Assembly (NCBI GenBank): GCA_013368325.1 | Contig: JAACJK010000060.1 | Location: forward strand, 496,001 to 560,000 | Length of the DNA stretch: 64,000 bases | Source of the DNA: Ephemerocybe angulata | Lineage: Eukaryota; Basidiomycota; Agaricomycetes; Agaricales; Psathyrellaceae | Direction of reading: 5' to 3' | Shown here: piece by piece, positions 32,330 through 43,203 of the stretch | How the letters are laid out: every line of letters begins with the position of its first letter | How positions within the stretch are numbered: the first letter of the stretch is position 1 | The notes under the pieces: generated by a model | Database searches by the model: none | What the model was told of the DNA's origin: nothing | Seen by the model: the letters and a program-made list of their open reading frames with translations, nothing else | Translations under genes and position numbers: made by a program

Positions 32330-35259
32330 GTGGGTCCCAGTGGGTGTCACACGTCACAGAAATGTTGGATCATATTCACCCAAGAAACAGTGCTCAGCGA
32401 CGATGAACTCGGCAAGCGGGTCGCCAAATTCGACGTGAACATCCTCGAGGAAGCATCGTACATTTTGTGGTACATCTGGAAGGAGAGATACACAGGTTTC
32501 GAGACGCTTCAGGCGTGCATCAGCGCGCTCTCTGCAAACCTAGAGCTCTACCGCTGCCTCAAGAGTGCCCACAGGTGCCGAAGCTACGATGTTATCCGGA
32601 ACTGGAGTACGTGTCATCCCAGTGGCTCAGGTAGTCGTGCAGCTGACGGCGCCTGCCTTAGATTCTAGCCCAGAGCCCAGTATCGTGGGCGATGCTGCGA
32701 TTGATGGCGGCGTGAAGGCCTTTCTCGCAGAAATACGGCCAGCGTTGACGCGACTTGTTGCTGGTGAGCAGTCGTTCGCGGCCTGGAGTCCAGAGGGACG
32801 CAACTTTTCGGACGAGGTCGTGCAGCACCTCGCGTCTCTGCAGATACCGTCCATCAAGGGGAAGCCGAATCTGCTTCTCCATGACTTGGGCTCGTTTTCG
32901 ACAGACGACCGGCTGAGGAAGCGGCTGGACAACATCTTCATGCCGTCGAACCATACGTGCGTCAGTTCGTCGTGCCTCGAATCCATCTAACCAAATGCAT
33001 CAGATTTCTCGTCAACACGTCTGGATCCGGAAAAACGCGTCTCCTCCTCGAGGGCCTGTGCCAAAACTGGGGGTTCTATTTCACCTCCCTCATCGACTCC
33101 AGCCTGCTCGGGTCGAGCGACGTCCAAAACGCGATCAACACGCGCATCTCCGACTCTCCCAACTTCCACCCCCACCTGCCGCCCGCGGGCTCCCCGACAT
33201 ACGAGGCTTCGCTGGAACGAAACCGCAAAATCGCCAACAGAATCTTCCGCCACATCTTCCTCGCCCGCCTCTACGTCTTCCACCTCTTCGTCCAGACCAT
33301 GCGAGACCACATGGCCTGCACCGGGACGACGGACACGCAGGTGTACAAGCACCGCTGGGTGTTCCTCCAGCTCCAGCCGTCTGTCGTGCACCCGCATGTG
33401 TGGGACGTGTTCGACGAGCTGTCGTCCAAGCTGTCCAAGGCCTCGGACGCCTTCGTCAACTCTACGACCATGGAGCTCCTCACCTCCGTGCGGAGCCTGT
33501 GTTCCGGCGGCGCTGGCCTCGATGCGTTCTTCTGTGTCCTCGACGAAGCTCAGTACGCTGCGACGCAGATGCAGACCGCGTTCCGGTCTGACCACAACGC
33601 TGCGCACCGGCCCATCCTCCGCGAAATCGTGAGGGCTTGGGAGAGCCAAACGAGTGGACGCGGTGTATTTATGGTCGTCGCAGGAACGGGTATATCCAAA
33701 GACGTTGTCGACCAGGCCATGGCATCTGCGATCATGAAAGACTCGCGCTACCGGTGGTGCTCCGATACAGGTGCCTTTGACCATGAAGACGTCCAACAGG
33801 AGTACATGAGAAAGTACCTCCCATCAGCATACCTCGAAGGAGATGCTGGTAAGCGGCTCCTTGAGCGCGTCTGGTACTGGCTGCATGGTCGTCATCGATT
33901 CACGGCGGGCTACGTATCTGAACTCCTCTTGAACGGCTTTGAGCAGCCCCACGCACTACTCAATGCCTATGTCCACCACTTCTCTGGCTTCACAGTTACC
34001 GACGGCGCAGACTTTATCGAACCCCAGACAGAACCCCTCCCCGTACTCTCCCAATACAAACTAGACTTTTCCAAGCTCAACAAAAGTGCGTAATCTCAAG
34101 GTACTTCCCCACATTATTCTGATTATCGCGCTGCAGGAGAAGACATGCTCGCCACTATCCACCAACTAAGCGCACACTACCTCATGCGCGCGACATTCCC
34201 AAACCCACTCGGCAAAGACGAAGAAATCTACGTCGAATACGGCTTCGCGCGCTTCGTCGACTCCGAGACCAAAACCGTCGTCGTCGACGAGCCCCTCGTC
34301 CTCCTCGCCGCAACGCACTGGCTCAACAGAAACAGCCGCACCTGCTACAAGTACTTTGCAAAGAAAATCCACTACCACGACCCCGTCTCGAACGGGTTCG
34401 AGAATTACATCGCCTTCTGTCTCGACATGGCGCTCTCGAAGAGCAGGCTCGTCAGAGACGTCTTTACCTTTCAAGCGCCCGTCCCCGCCTGGGCCAACCT
34501 CGAGGCGAAGCTCGTTGCCCTCCACCGCACGGGCATGGGGACACTCGAACTGAGCCCTGTGCGGCACTTTGACTTCGTCGGCCCCTCACTCACGCTGGGT
34601 GTGAATGCGAAGTCTCCCGAGGAGATGGCTGCGTGGCTGGATGCGCGGAAGCCTGCTGCGATGTGCTTTCCGCATACCTCGATGGGACCTGATATGATGC
34701 TGGTGCTGCAGCTCTCTGACGGCTCGCTTGTGTGGGTCGCGGTGCAGACGAAGTATAGTCAGGGCCGAAATGGGTCGATCACACGGCCTTTGTTGAAGCA
34801 GGCGATGAGAAGTGTTACTCCTTCGCTTTTCTACGTAGACAAGGTGAGTAAATCTCATTTCGTGTCGCAACTTGCGATGGCTAACTTGCGTAATAGGAAG
34901 GGAACAAGTTCTGCCCGTCAAGTCATCCTGATCTCTACGACCGAACGCGAGACCTTCTTAAAGCGCTTCCCAACCGCCGACTTGATGCTGGCACCTGCAG
35001 CGTGTTGCGCGTCATCGTTTCCTTCCCCGCCGATACCAATCTCAAACGATGCATAAACGAAGACCCCGACTCCGAAGGACACCCTATCGCCACACTGAAC
35101 ATGGATTTATTGAAACAACTCACAAGGAAAATGTCCCCCGTGGACTACCTGCAGGTACTCCAGGACCCCCTTCTCAAATCGGGCGTGAAGAGGAAGCGAG
35201 TGCCGGCTGGCGATGGAGCAGTGAGCGGGAGTGGAAAACGGATCAAGTTGAAGATTTAA
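32330..35259 (+). CDS. Crinkler/RHS-type P-loop NTPase plus PD-(D/E)XK-like nuclease
   Basis: Confident exons: about 32542-32956, 33004-34085, 34137-34843 and 34897-35259. The 5' end is unresolved; a likely first exon around 32330-32540 contains DDELGKRVAKFDVNILEEAS. The ATPase has Walker A NTSGSGKTRLLLEGL, joined across the intron, and Walker B DAFFCVLDEAQYAAT, followed by GVFMVVAGTGIS. The C-terminal half carries GPDMMLVLQLSDG then WVAVQTKYSQ, an acid plus QxK pattern of the restriction-endonuclease fold. It ends with a bipartite basic nuclear signal, KRKRVPAGDGAVSGSGKRIK. This NTPase-REase layout matches the Crinkler-RHS class described from oomycetes and fungi. The role may be inter-organism effector, genome conflict or transposon-derived. 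No signal peptide is seen. Confidence 0.72.
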
Positions 35260-35374
35260 CTGGTTATATGTACGATACCCACGTCTTATCATGGAAAAAT
35301 ATTCATACCCGCAGGGTCTATAGCACATATCTACGACTAGTAGCAACGGAACTATACTACAGTGACATTGTCAA

Positions 35375-35925
35375 TCATTTTGCGAGGCTACTCATGCTTC
35401 GCTTCGCCACAAATGTGTCGCTCGCGATGCTCAAGCTGGTGGCAGGATCAAGCACAACCGAGCCAACCTTCGACGTCCATTGTGCGACCTTCGAGTAATC
35501 CTTGTGGATGATCCGGAACTGGCTCAGTTTCTTCCCTGTACATGATGTCCACGCGAGCTTCTGCAGTGACCCAAAGGCATTGGTACTTGTGAGATCCAGA
35601 TTTTGCTCAAAGTTCTTAAGCCTTAAATTCCTTTCAGCAACTGATACCTGGGCAGGTTGATAATCGAGCTCGCTGGTGGTTGGTATTCCAGAGACTTTCG
35701 GAAGTGGCACAGAAGAAGGGTCCTCCGGAAGAGAGCTGAGTGAGAGCTTGGCGCTTTGTTCTTGGCGAAGCTTGGTCTTCAACTCTGCGATTTCGGCGTC
35801 CCTAGCCTGAGGTGTGAGGGAGGTATGGTCGGAGGTGGGATGTGTGTCGGAGGTGGGCTGCGTTCCGTTCCTGGATGCAATTCGAATTTCGTCCTGTCGA
35901 GATCAATCATGGAAAACTCTTACAT
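35375..35925 (-). CDS. Small coiled-coil protein with intron-split start codon (paralog 2)
   Basis: Paralog of the gene at 24564. AT at 35925-35924 is followed by GTAAGA, and acceptor ATCCAG ends at 35871, so the next G completes ATG and the frame reads MNGTQPTSDTHPTSDHTSLT. The shared coiled coil is LTPQARDAEIAELKTKLRQE. Product 165 residues. After the coil the two proteins differ: here SVAERNLRLKNFEQNLDL and a basic segment TGKKLSQFRIIHKDYSK. The nearer CAG acceptor at about 35893 would give an intron of about 30 bases and the wrong frame. A TATATATAAG lies about 80 bases upstream. Function unknown. Confidence 0.55.
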
Positions 35926-37017
35926 TATGGGTTGTTCGCGATATATATGAGGGGGAAAGTGGAAAGCTTGGTTTTGGCAGTTACAGCTGGGGGAGGGGAA
36001 GCTCTTATATATATCGCCCCTTCGAGTTCTATGACTCCGATTCCTCTCGCCCATTGTGAGATGGAGCCGGCACAGGGCTTTGCTGAATGTGGCACTAAGC
36101 GCCCAAAGCATCACTGATCGATGTCGGTCATTCAAGATGGGCTTTGGCGTTTCCCATCATCGCACAACGACAGACAACGACCATTATAGCCTGGTCAAAG
36201 ACCCAGGTATCGAATCAGTTTCGTGTACATCGACGGCGCTAGAGAATAGAGCCTGCTTAATCACACGTGGAAATGATGCAGGCAAGGATCAGGTCATTGG
36301 GAGAGAAGAACCGGCTGCAGTGAAGGAGACGAAACAGGCAGGTAGGTAGGTAGGTAGAAGGAGGAGACTGAATAGTAATCTGGGCAAATAACAAAAGGGT
36401 CGCGTTCTATTTAACCATGACCAGGGGGGACCATAGTCAAGGCGGGGACAAGTCACAAAAGGTGAGTGACGCAACAATTGGAAATATCGAACAGAAAAGG
36501 TCCAAGCGATCGTACCCTATTGTGGCAGTGTCGGAAGCTCTTAACACCGCCCACCAGCTATTCACAGCCTGGCGCTAAAGTTTTTATTCAGAGTGCTTTC
36601 ACGCCTGTCTAAGCACTTTTGGTAGGCGTGATGGATGCTCTGTTTGCTGTGGTCTCTAGAATGCTTCTGGCACGATCCTCAATGCCCTAGAGTGTAGCCA
36701 CCGGGAAGTTGCAAGCACACCAACAGGCCACACCTTCTCCCGATTTAACCGAGGGCATTGCCTGGATCCGAGCCTCAGTCGCTTCTGGTAACCCGAGAAA
36801 CACAGGAGAAACATAATGTGGTTGTTCTAGAAACTGTGCATAATGGCTTTAACAGCGCTTTGCCAGTGGACCAAGCCCTGGGCCCATTGTTGGCAGCGTG
36901 GCGCACAATACCAGATGCCCACAATGAGGCAGGGAGTCCCGAACTCGCTGCTATATAAGGGCCACCATTGGGCACGTATACATCATTTTCTATTCCGCCT
37001 TTTCGCCCACTTCTACG
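35926..37017. promoter_or_regulatory. Divergent promoter region with TAAGCGCCC and two TATA boxes
   Basis: Shared by the coiled-coil gene (minus) and the VWA gene (plus). TATATATAAG reads on the minus strand near 36005-36014. TAAGCGCCC is at 36096-36104. GCTATATAAGGGC near 36950-36962 serves the VWA gene, with its ATG 60 bases further on. A short (AGGT)n microsatellite lies near 36338-36357. The remaining sequence has no gene. Confidence 0.5.
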
Positions 37018-38154
37018 ATGAGCCAACACAGTTCCTCCAGCAAAGGCAAAGGCAAGGTTTCAAATTTCCTGTCTACCGTCTTCAAATCCGACAAGGGAAA
37101 GTCTCTATACTCCGACCTACCTCTCCCTGCACACTCCGACGGGCCACCATCGTATGAGCAGACCATTGCCCCTGAAGAGCTCGCAGCGCTTGCTGCCTAC
37201 GACACTATCTTCCTCGTCGATGACTCCGGTTCGATGGGCCTTCCTGTCAATTCATCGAATAAGAGAGGCAAGACGCGTTGGCAAAAGGTGCGCTATTCCT
37301 CTGGCCAGTGGGACCTCTTATTCTAACCATCCTTCTAGGCATCTGACTGCGTCATCAAATATGCAAACATAGCTGCTCGGTATGACGCCGACGGAGTCGA
37401 CATATACTTCCTCAATAGAACTACTTTCCCGGTCTCGAACTGCAATACACAGCTAACGGTATGCAAGTCGTCCTTATATGTGCTTTTACCTGGCTTAGAT
37501 TTCATGATTCAGACCGAAGCGGAGATTGCCAACCTCTTCAGACTCGTTACGCCTCATGGTGGCACCCCTTTGGGCAGAAGACTACGAGAGCTCCTAGAGG
37601 AAGATGAAGAACGAATGAAGCTAAGCAAGGAGCTGGGAACATTGTTAAAGCCAAAGAACTATATTATCATTACCGATGGCGCACCTGGTGAGCTTGCCTA
37701 CTTCCCCGGCTGTACTCTGGACAGGTATTAAGTGGGCGCCCAACCGCAGACCGTGAAACTGAAGTGTCCGCGAGTATAAAACGAATTGCCGAGCTGCTGG
37801 ATGACTTGAGGATGCCCCTTAATCAGCTTGGTTTCCAATTTGTACAAGTGGGCGATGACCGCATGGCGACCATGTTCTTAGAGGCTCTAGACGGAGGGAT
37901 CGAAGGCGTAAGCCGGGTAAGCACCCCGCATTCTTTGTTCCTCATACTATCAAACACTTACACGACCCTTGGTTTTGCAGGATATCGTCGATACCGTGAA
38001 GACCTCAGATCTACCATCTTCCGAGGACGACTACGGCTTTGTAACCAAACTTTTGCTTGGAGGGATAGATCGCTTCCACGACAGACGCGTTGCGAAAGCT
38101 AAACAGGCCGTGAACAAACGTTACGTGCCTCAGATCATCCTACCGGGTAAATAG
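37018..38154 (+). CDS. VWA-domain (von Willebrand factor A) cytosolic protein
   Basis: Five exons, 37018-37287, 37339-37458, 37513-37687, 37750-37916 and 37981-38154, encode 301 residues in clean phase. After a Ser/Lys-rich N-terminus and a PPSYEQ motif, the VWA domain starts at AAYDTIFLVDDSGSMGLP, which contains the MIDAS metal site DxSxS. It continues ASDCVIKYANIAARYDADG, TPHGGTPLGRRLRELLE (the MIDAS Thr region) and NYIIITDGAP (third MIDAS Asp). The end is ALDGGIEGVSRDIVDTVKT then GGIDRFHDRRVAKAKQAV. Such proteins are common in Agaricomycetes and are predicted to bind a ligand through a divalent metal. There is no signal peptide. It lies between paralogs of the genes at 22804 and 24564. Confidence 0.82.
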
Positions 38155-38623
38155 GGAACATCAAAGTTGAACTTCAACGCTGTTCGAGTCGTTCGTAGGT
38201 TATATTATGGTATCCAATCCTTGACAGATTCCCAAGTACTTAGTAAGTTATACTCAGCCATACAGCACATCGTAGATTTGTTTCTTAAATGCGATAATTT
38301 TTGAATGGAGTGAGATCAGATTAGGTGGACATAGACACATTCTCATTGAAGTACCTCGTGAGGGTTGACTCAACTCGTATCCTGATAAAGGTAACTCGAT
38401 GTCACCATTTTAAGGCATCGACCTTCGACTCGACTATCCCAAAGTAGCAGCCTCGTGTGGCCTCGTGCACGCCTTCTTTGATAAGCGCCCAAGAAACGCC
38501 TTTGTGTTTCTATTGAGTCGAAAGGTTAATGGACGATCGTGAGTTCGCCGTCGTCGAGTCACATAGATAGGGCCTGATATAGACAGACGATGGTTAAGCG
38601 TCTTTTCCTGCTTCCTCACTTGA
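38155..38623. promoter_or_regulatory. Promoter region of the second FunK1-like gene with TAAGCGCCC
   Basis: About 470 bases. TAAGCGCCC at 38482-38490 lies 134 bases before the ATG at 38624. No clear TATA. Confidence 0.45.
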
Positions 38624-39740
38624 ATGGCGCGACAAGTGAAGTGCACTCTGCCTATGGAGACTAGGTATGCGGTGCCTCTTGTACTTGGGAGTCGCCCACT
38701 GAGTCTGTCTAGTACCACAATACCGCGCATGGTGGAGAACGAGGTAGCTTCTAGGAAACATGCCGCCACTGTCATTCTGGAGGACGCCCTCATCTCCACC
38801 ATGGCCAGCCTCGACATATCCTCACCTTCATCCGAAAAAGCCCCAAACTCTATAGGACGGGGAATCTCGACAATCATCATGCCATCGTTGCAGCTGTTCT
38901 CCCCCGCCCATCTCCCTCCTTCTCAGTTCAATACTCCTTTCTGGGACATACTTCGATGTACGCACCGTATCGTCAGTTGGGTCTGAGGCTGACACTACCC
39001 CCCAGGCTACCATACATTTTGGCAATATGGCATCCACCTGGATGTCTGCCTCGACAGCATGGCGTTCACGTCCCAGGGCTCTGATCCAGTCTCCACTGCA
39101 CCTCCTCGTGGGTTGTTTATCGACTTCGATCACGCAACCCCAGAGATAATGAAGGAGAGAGTTCCTAACTACAAGACGTACCCAAGCATGCATTCGATGC
39201 CTTTCATGGCGATGAACCTCCTCAGCGGTGACGCCAAGACGCCTCTATATCGGCACGGCCTTGAAGCCTTCCTGTGGAGCACGGTCATGTACTGTGCCCT
39301 CGGACGTGACGCTGGGAAACTAAACTGGCGTAATGTCTACCGGTTACAATACAAGTGGTATCAATGGGCTGGATCCCTGGTGGGCGTCTACTGGTTGAAG
39401 AAGAAATGTATTAACAATTATGACTCAGGACCGGGGCATTATCATGGACCTCGACAACGACGCACCTCCAAAGGTCGGACCCCTCCCGTTTCGCTTAGAT
39501 GAAGAAAATCCGAGGGATGCGGTCCTTGGAGTAGAGATACCGTTCGAGGGGTTGACGTGCAGCGTCCTGCGTTGCTTGGCCACTTGGACAGGGATGAGGA
39601 AGCCGGAGTTCCATCAGGAGCAGGACGACAGGTATTACATGCAGCTGGTCGAGAACGAGTTTCCTTGTGAACATGGGTCTAAGGAGTGGATGGACTTTAA
39701 ACTTGAGATGGTGCCGGATCAGCCCACGGAGGATGGTTGA
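38624..39740 (+). CDS. FunK1-like kinase C-lobe protein (paralog 2)
   Basis: Exons 38624-38957, 39006-39379 and 39429-39740 give 339 residues. It aligns along its length with the protein at 22804: FNTPFWDILRC, GIHLDVCLDSMAF, GLFIDFDHATPE, MPFMAMNLLSGDAKTPLYRH then GLEAFLWSTVMY, CLATWTGMRKPEFHQEQDD and QLVENEFPC. As in paralog 1, there is no N-lobe with glycine loop or lysine. In addition the catalytic-loop Asn (GNM in paralog 1) is replaced by Ser (DSM), so catalysis is even less likely. The N-terminal 110 residues are unlike the paralog. The third exon follows a 49-base GTGGGC..CAG intron that restores MDLDNDAPPKVG. Confidence 0.72.
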
Positions 39741-39989
39741 AGGGCGTAGTCACTAGTTCTTCTTCTTGACTCGTCTTTACTTTGACGGTGTAATGCATTA
39801 TACATATACATACACCCAAGCATTTCCTTACGGTATGAACCTTCAACCCCTCTATCCCAGCATGACCTCCCGCGTCGTAACATGAACCAGATTGGAACTC
39901 GAGCCCACCGATCTGTTAAGCGCCCGTCCATCACATAATTTGATGTCATAAAATAGGAGCATATCCAGTCCTAAATCCCAGCCTACCAC
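39741..39989. other. Intergenic region with TAAGCGCCC
   Basis: TAAGCGCCC at 39917-39925. No gene. Confidence 0.4.
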
Positions 39990-40577
39990 TCACCCCTTCC
40001 CTCCCGAACCCCCCAGCCCCAAAACAACCCCACACACAACCCCCCTCGCCCTCCTCCTCTCCTCCCCCCTCCTCGCCCTCAAACCCTCCGGCACCCACCC
40101 GGGTATCCCCCTACACCCCTCCTCCTCCGCATGCTTGAATATATCCTCTTCCAGGCACAGAGCGCCGCAGCACCGGATGGTCATGAATTCCGAGACGAAG
40201 CTCTCAAGCCCGTGTGCGGCGCGCAGGTGCGCTCGGACTTCGTGCAGCGGGACGCGCGTGGCGCACAGGGGTGGCGTCGGCGGGCGACGTGTTGTGGCTG
40301 AGTCTACTTCGGATTTGGCTTCTAATTCAGATTGAGCGTAGCCTGCGGGCAGCCGACACGTAAACCTGCTCCTGAAACCTTCCTCAGGGACCGAGATCGC
40401 GACCCGCAGACTCCGCTGTGAGTCGGAGCCCTCCACAGAGTGACAAAAAATGAGATGGTCGACGAAGGCGTCTCCATTTTCTGGAGCGAACTGCGCTGAG
40501 CAAGATGACTGATTTTCGGTTATCCAGGGGCATGTGTGCACTGTCAAAGGAGTGGAAGGTGGTTCGCGCAAGGCAGT
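39990..40577 (-). CDS. Hypothetical Cys/His-rich protein, 5' end unresolved
   Basis: Open exon of about 194 codons on the minus strand. It carries Cys/His-spaced segments reminiscent of zinc fingers: VHTCPWITENQSSCSAQF then FVDHLIFCH, later VRAHLRAAHGLE and FMTIRCCGALC. It finishes in a low-complexity Arg/Gly tail. No in-frame ATG is seen at the 5' end. An acceptor CATCAG just upstream (near 40580) suggests an earlier exon, and a TATAATATAAAAG sits near 40725, but the leader between them offers no usable ATG. It could be a real small gene with an unseen first exon, or a decayed one. Confidence 0.35.
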   Translation of the reverse strand, partial: TALREPPSTPLTVHTCPWITENQSSCSAQFAPENGDAFVDHLIFCHSVEGSDSQRSLRVAISVPEEGFRSRFTCRLPAGYAQSELEAKSEVDSATTRRPPTPPLCATRVPLHEVRAHLRAAHGLESFVSEFMTIRCCGALCLEEDIFKHAEEEGCRGIPGWVPEGLRARRGEERRRARGVVCGVVLGLGGSGGKG

Positions 40578-41777
40578 ATCATAATTCTGATGAGCCTGAG
40601 GAAGGCAGAGGGAATGGGGGCTTGGGCTGGGTGTCGGAGGAGGTGTGGGCTCCCCAGGCGGATGGAAACAATTGACTGGAGAAGCTGGGTGGTATGGATT
40701 ACTCCAATTCCAGTATCTTTTATATTATAAAGGGGGGAGGAGTTCGGTACCCTGTTAGCTGCGGGTGAGAGACATTAGGTGTGAGGAGAGTGCTGACCTC
40801 GCCGAGTAGTCAGCCTTCATATTGGAGGATCCGGAGACTATTTCATCGTCCCAGGCAAGACAATACGGCGCGAACGGGTCTCTAAATGCGTTGGTAGCGA
40901 TATCCATGTCAGACGTAGACTCAATCCACAGGACAGAGCAGAGATCAAAAGCCGTATCAGCGGCGAAGGCAAGAGAAAGCAGATACCAAGACCCTTCACC
41001 AGCTTCCGACTTTTATCATTCCCTCTTCGCCTACCTTGACCCACCAGGCTATTCGCTTGTATGCATACAGCTATGGAAGGAAGACACTCGCCCTGTTCTT
41101 TGTTGTGAAGGCAAATCTGCCAATACAAGGATGTTGTGGGCGCGCTGTGGGCGCCTGTCAATGCCTGCTGTGGCCTCGGACCTTCTGCTATTGTTTCTGC
41201 ACTCCGCGACGCAAGAAGCCAGTGGAACCTGGTCACCATCTGTCAGAAAACGCATTTCGAGAGGATCAACCGAAGGAACTTACGCAAGAACAAGGCCACA
41301 CATAATTGTCAAGGAAACTTTTGTCCAGGCAAAATTTCCAGTACGTAGCTCTGGCGCTTATCAGAACACGCTCACCGGCTATCGACAACATAAACCCCAT
41401 TCCCCCAGGTACTTACGAAAGTCGCGTACGTATAATCACACCCAAAACAGGCTGAAATATAGGGTATAACAACACTGCGTTCGTGGAGTATATATTAAGG
41501 TACTTATGGCGGGCCCGGAGGCCGGAGGAGAGACAGAGAACGAACCAACGAAAGACGAGATCCAATCAGGAAATGGTGGCTAAGAGATACCATGAACAAC
41601 GTGATAGGGAATGGGATAGACGTAAAAGAGCGAGTGAGGGTATAACACAGACAAAGATACTAGTTAGAAAGTCAGTGACGGACGCATGAACGCCAGCAAA
41701 CTTTGTTGAAGAGGTATACAAGGAAAGGGCAGAGAACGACGAAGAACGAAGGAAGAACAGAAAAGAAATGTTCACGC
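40578..41777. other. Intergenic region before the tandem array
   Basis: About 1.2 kb. A 215-codon plus-strand frame at 40822-41469 is compositionally unlike a protein and has no motif. The last 20 bases before the septin stop show the first homology to the later unit junctions (AAAAGAAAT and following). Confidence 0.4.
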
Positions 41778-43203
41778 TCATCGCCTTCCAGTTCCACGCC
41801 CGTATCCGACCTGGAGGTTGTCCAGCTCGGCCTCGAGGCTCTTGATCGCGCTGTGAGCGTGCTCGAGGTCCTTGTTGAGACGATCTCTCTCGGCAATGAG
41901 CTGGGGAGCCGATTAGTATCCGCATAACGCACTCAAACGACGCCACGTACATGCTGTTCCCACTGCCTGAACCTCGCTTCCTCGGCCTTGACCTGCTCGG
42001 TGAACTTCTTCCGGAGGGCCTCCTCCTCCTCCTTGAACTTGGGGTTGTCGAGCTTCTTCACCTTGGCCTCGCCAAACTTGCGCGTCTCCATCTGCTGCTG
42101 CCTGTAGTTCTCGTAGTGCGAGTCCTCGGTCGTCGAGATGAGATCGAGCATGTGCGTGCGGATGAGAAGCGAGCGGAGCTTCTTGAAGTCGCAGTGGTTC
42201 TCGTTCTCGACCTCGGCCACACCCCAGATGTACTCGCGACCCTTGACGGTCCTTCCGTCTGCGGTCTTCACGTCCTCTGTCGATCCGATGATGGAGAAGG
42301 GAATGGCCTCAATGAGCATCTGAGCGTGCTCTGCATTCTCGTCATCGTCCAGGGGCGGCGTGTAGATGCGGATGCCCTGCGCCTGGATCACCTCGCGAAC
42401 CTGAAAAGTCGTCAGTTGATAAGCTCGCATTATTTACGTCTGACGTACACGTTGCTTGAAGGTGAAGAGGTCGTTCTGGGTGAGGGTGTCGGCCTTGGCG
42501 ACGACGGGAATGAGGTTGACGCGCGTTCCCAGGCGCTTCATGACCTCGATGTCGAGCGGCTTGAGGCTGAAAAAACGTCAACTTTTCGACCTCCTAAGAC
42601 CGTGATGCGTACTTACGTGTGCCCGGTGGGCCTGATGAAGTAGAGACAGGCGTGGACGCGCAAGTCCGTCTTTTCGCTCCGCTGGGGCTGCTGCTCCTGG
42701 CGCATATACGCCTCGTGCTGGTCGTCGATGAACTCGACGATGGGCAGCCACGAGTCGCGGTTGTTGACGTAGTCGCCGAAGCCAGGGGTGTCGATGACGG
42801 TGAGCTTGACCTTGAACTGCTTCTCCTCGAGCTCGGCCTTGATGATCTCGACCTCCGTGAGCTTGTCCATCTGCTTCACATGGCGCCTGCTGTAGTTCTT
42901 GGGCGGCGAGAGCTCCGTCGAGAACAGCGTGTTGATGAGCGTGGTCTTGCCCAGCCCGGATTCGCCTGTGCGTTGCGTTAGTGACGATGAGCGTCGAGGA
43001 CGCTGCTGACGACGAGTACGCACCGACGACCATGATTGTGAAGTGCGCCCCGCGCTTGGCTACAATCTTATGCCTCTAGACGACGGTAGAACGCGTCAGA
43101 CTCCGCTGTTGGGGCCAGCAGAACATCCAGCAGAACATACCTGGTTCGGGAGGTTGGCAATACCAATGCCGTCAGTGGGAGGAGAGGTGGTAAGGGCAGA
43201 CAT
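41778..43203 (-). CDS. cdc3: Septin, Cdc3/AspB class (copy 1)
   Basis: GTP-binding cytoskeletal protein that assembles into septin filaments at septa and hyphal tips. Six exons from ATG 43203 to stop 41778, about 390 residues. Exon 1 reads MSALTTSPPTDGIGIANLPN. Then come RHKIVAKRGAHFTIMVV and G1 GESGLGKTTLINTLF, created by splicing. G3 is DTPGFGDYVNNRDSW and G4 is VVAKADTL. The septin element regions include GREYIWGVAEVENENHCDFK and LIRTHMLDLIS. The C-terminal coiled coil (RKKFTEQVKAEEARFRQWEQ then AERDRLNKDLEHAHSAIKSL) ends GYGRGTGRR. Motifs fit Aspergillus AspB better than Cdc10, Cdc11 or Cdc12. This copy is intact; its last 40 codons differ slightly from copies 2 and 3. Confidence 0.9.

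Noticed and set aside
32987..33796. 269-codon minus-strand frame
   Set aside because: Antisense shadow of the NTPase domain; His/Glu/Arg-biased composition and no motif.
35375..35925. Second coiled-coil gene as a pseudogene with a 30-base intron
   Set aside because: Using the next acceptor at 35871 gives a 53-base intron and the correct frame, so decay is not required.
36338..36357. Possible CRISPR-like or regulatory repeat
   Set aside because: It is a plain (AGGT)n microsatellite. CRISPR arrays are not expected in a eukaryote and none is present.
40822..41469. 215-codon plus-strand open frame
   Set aside because: No domain, no splice support, irregular composition, and overlapping open frames on the opposite strand. 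Treated as chance.
41951..42643. 230-codon plus-strand frame rich in Leu (also at 50993 and 60035)
   Set aside because: It is the antisense shadow of the septin C-terminal coding region, whose high GC and codon bias open the opposite frame.
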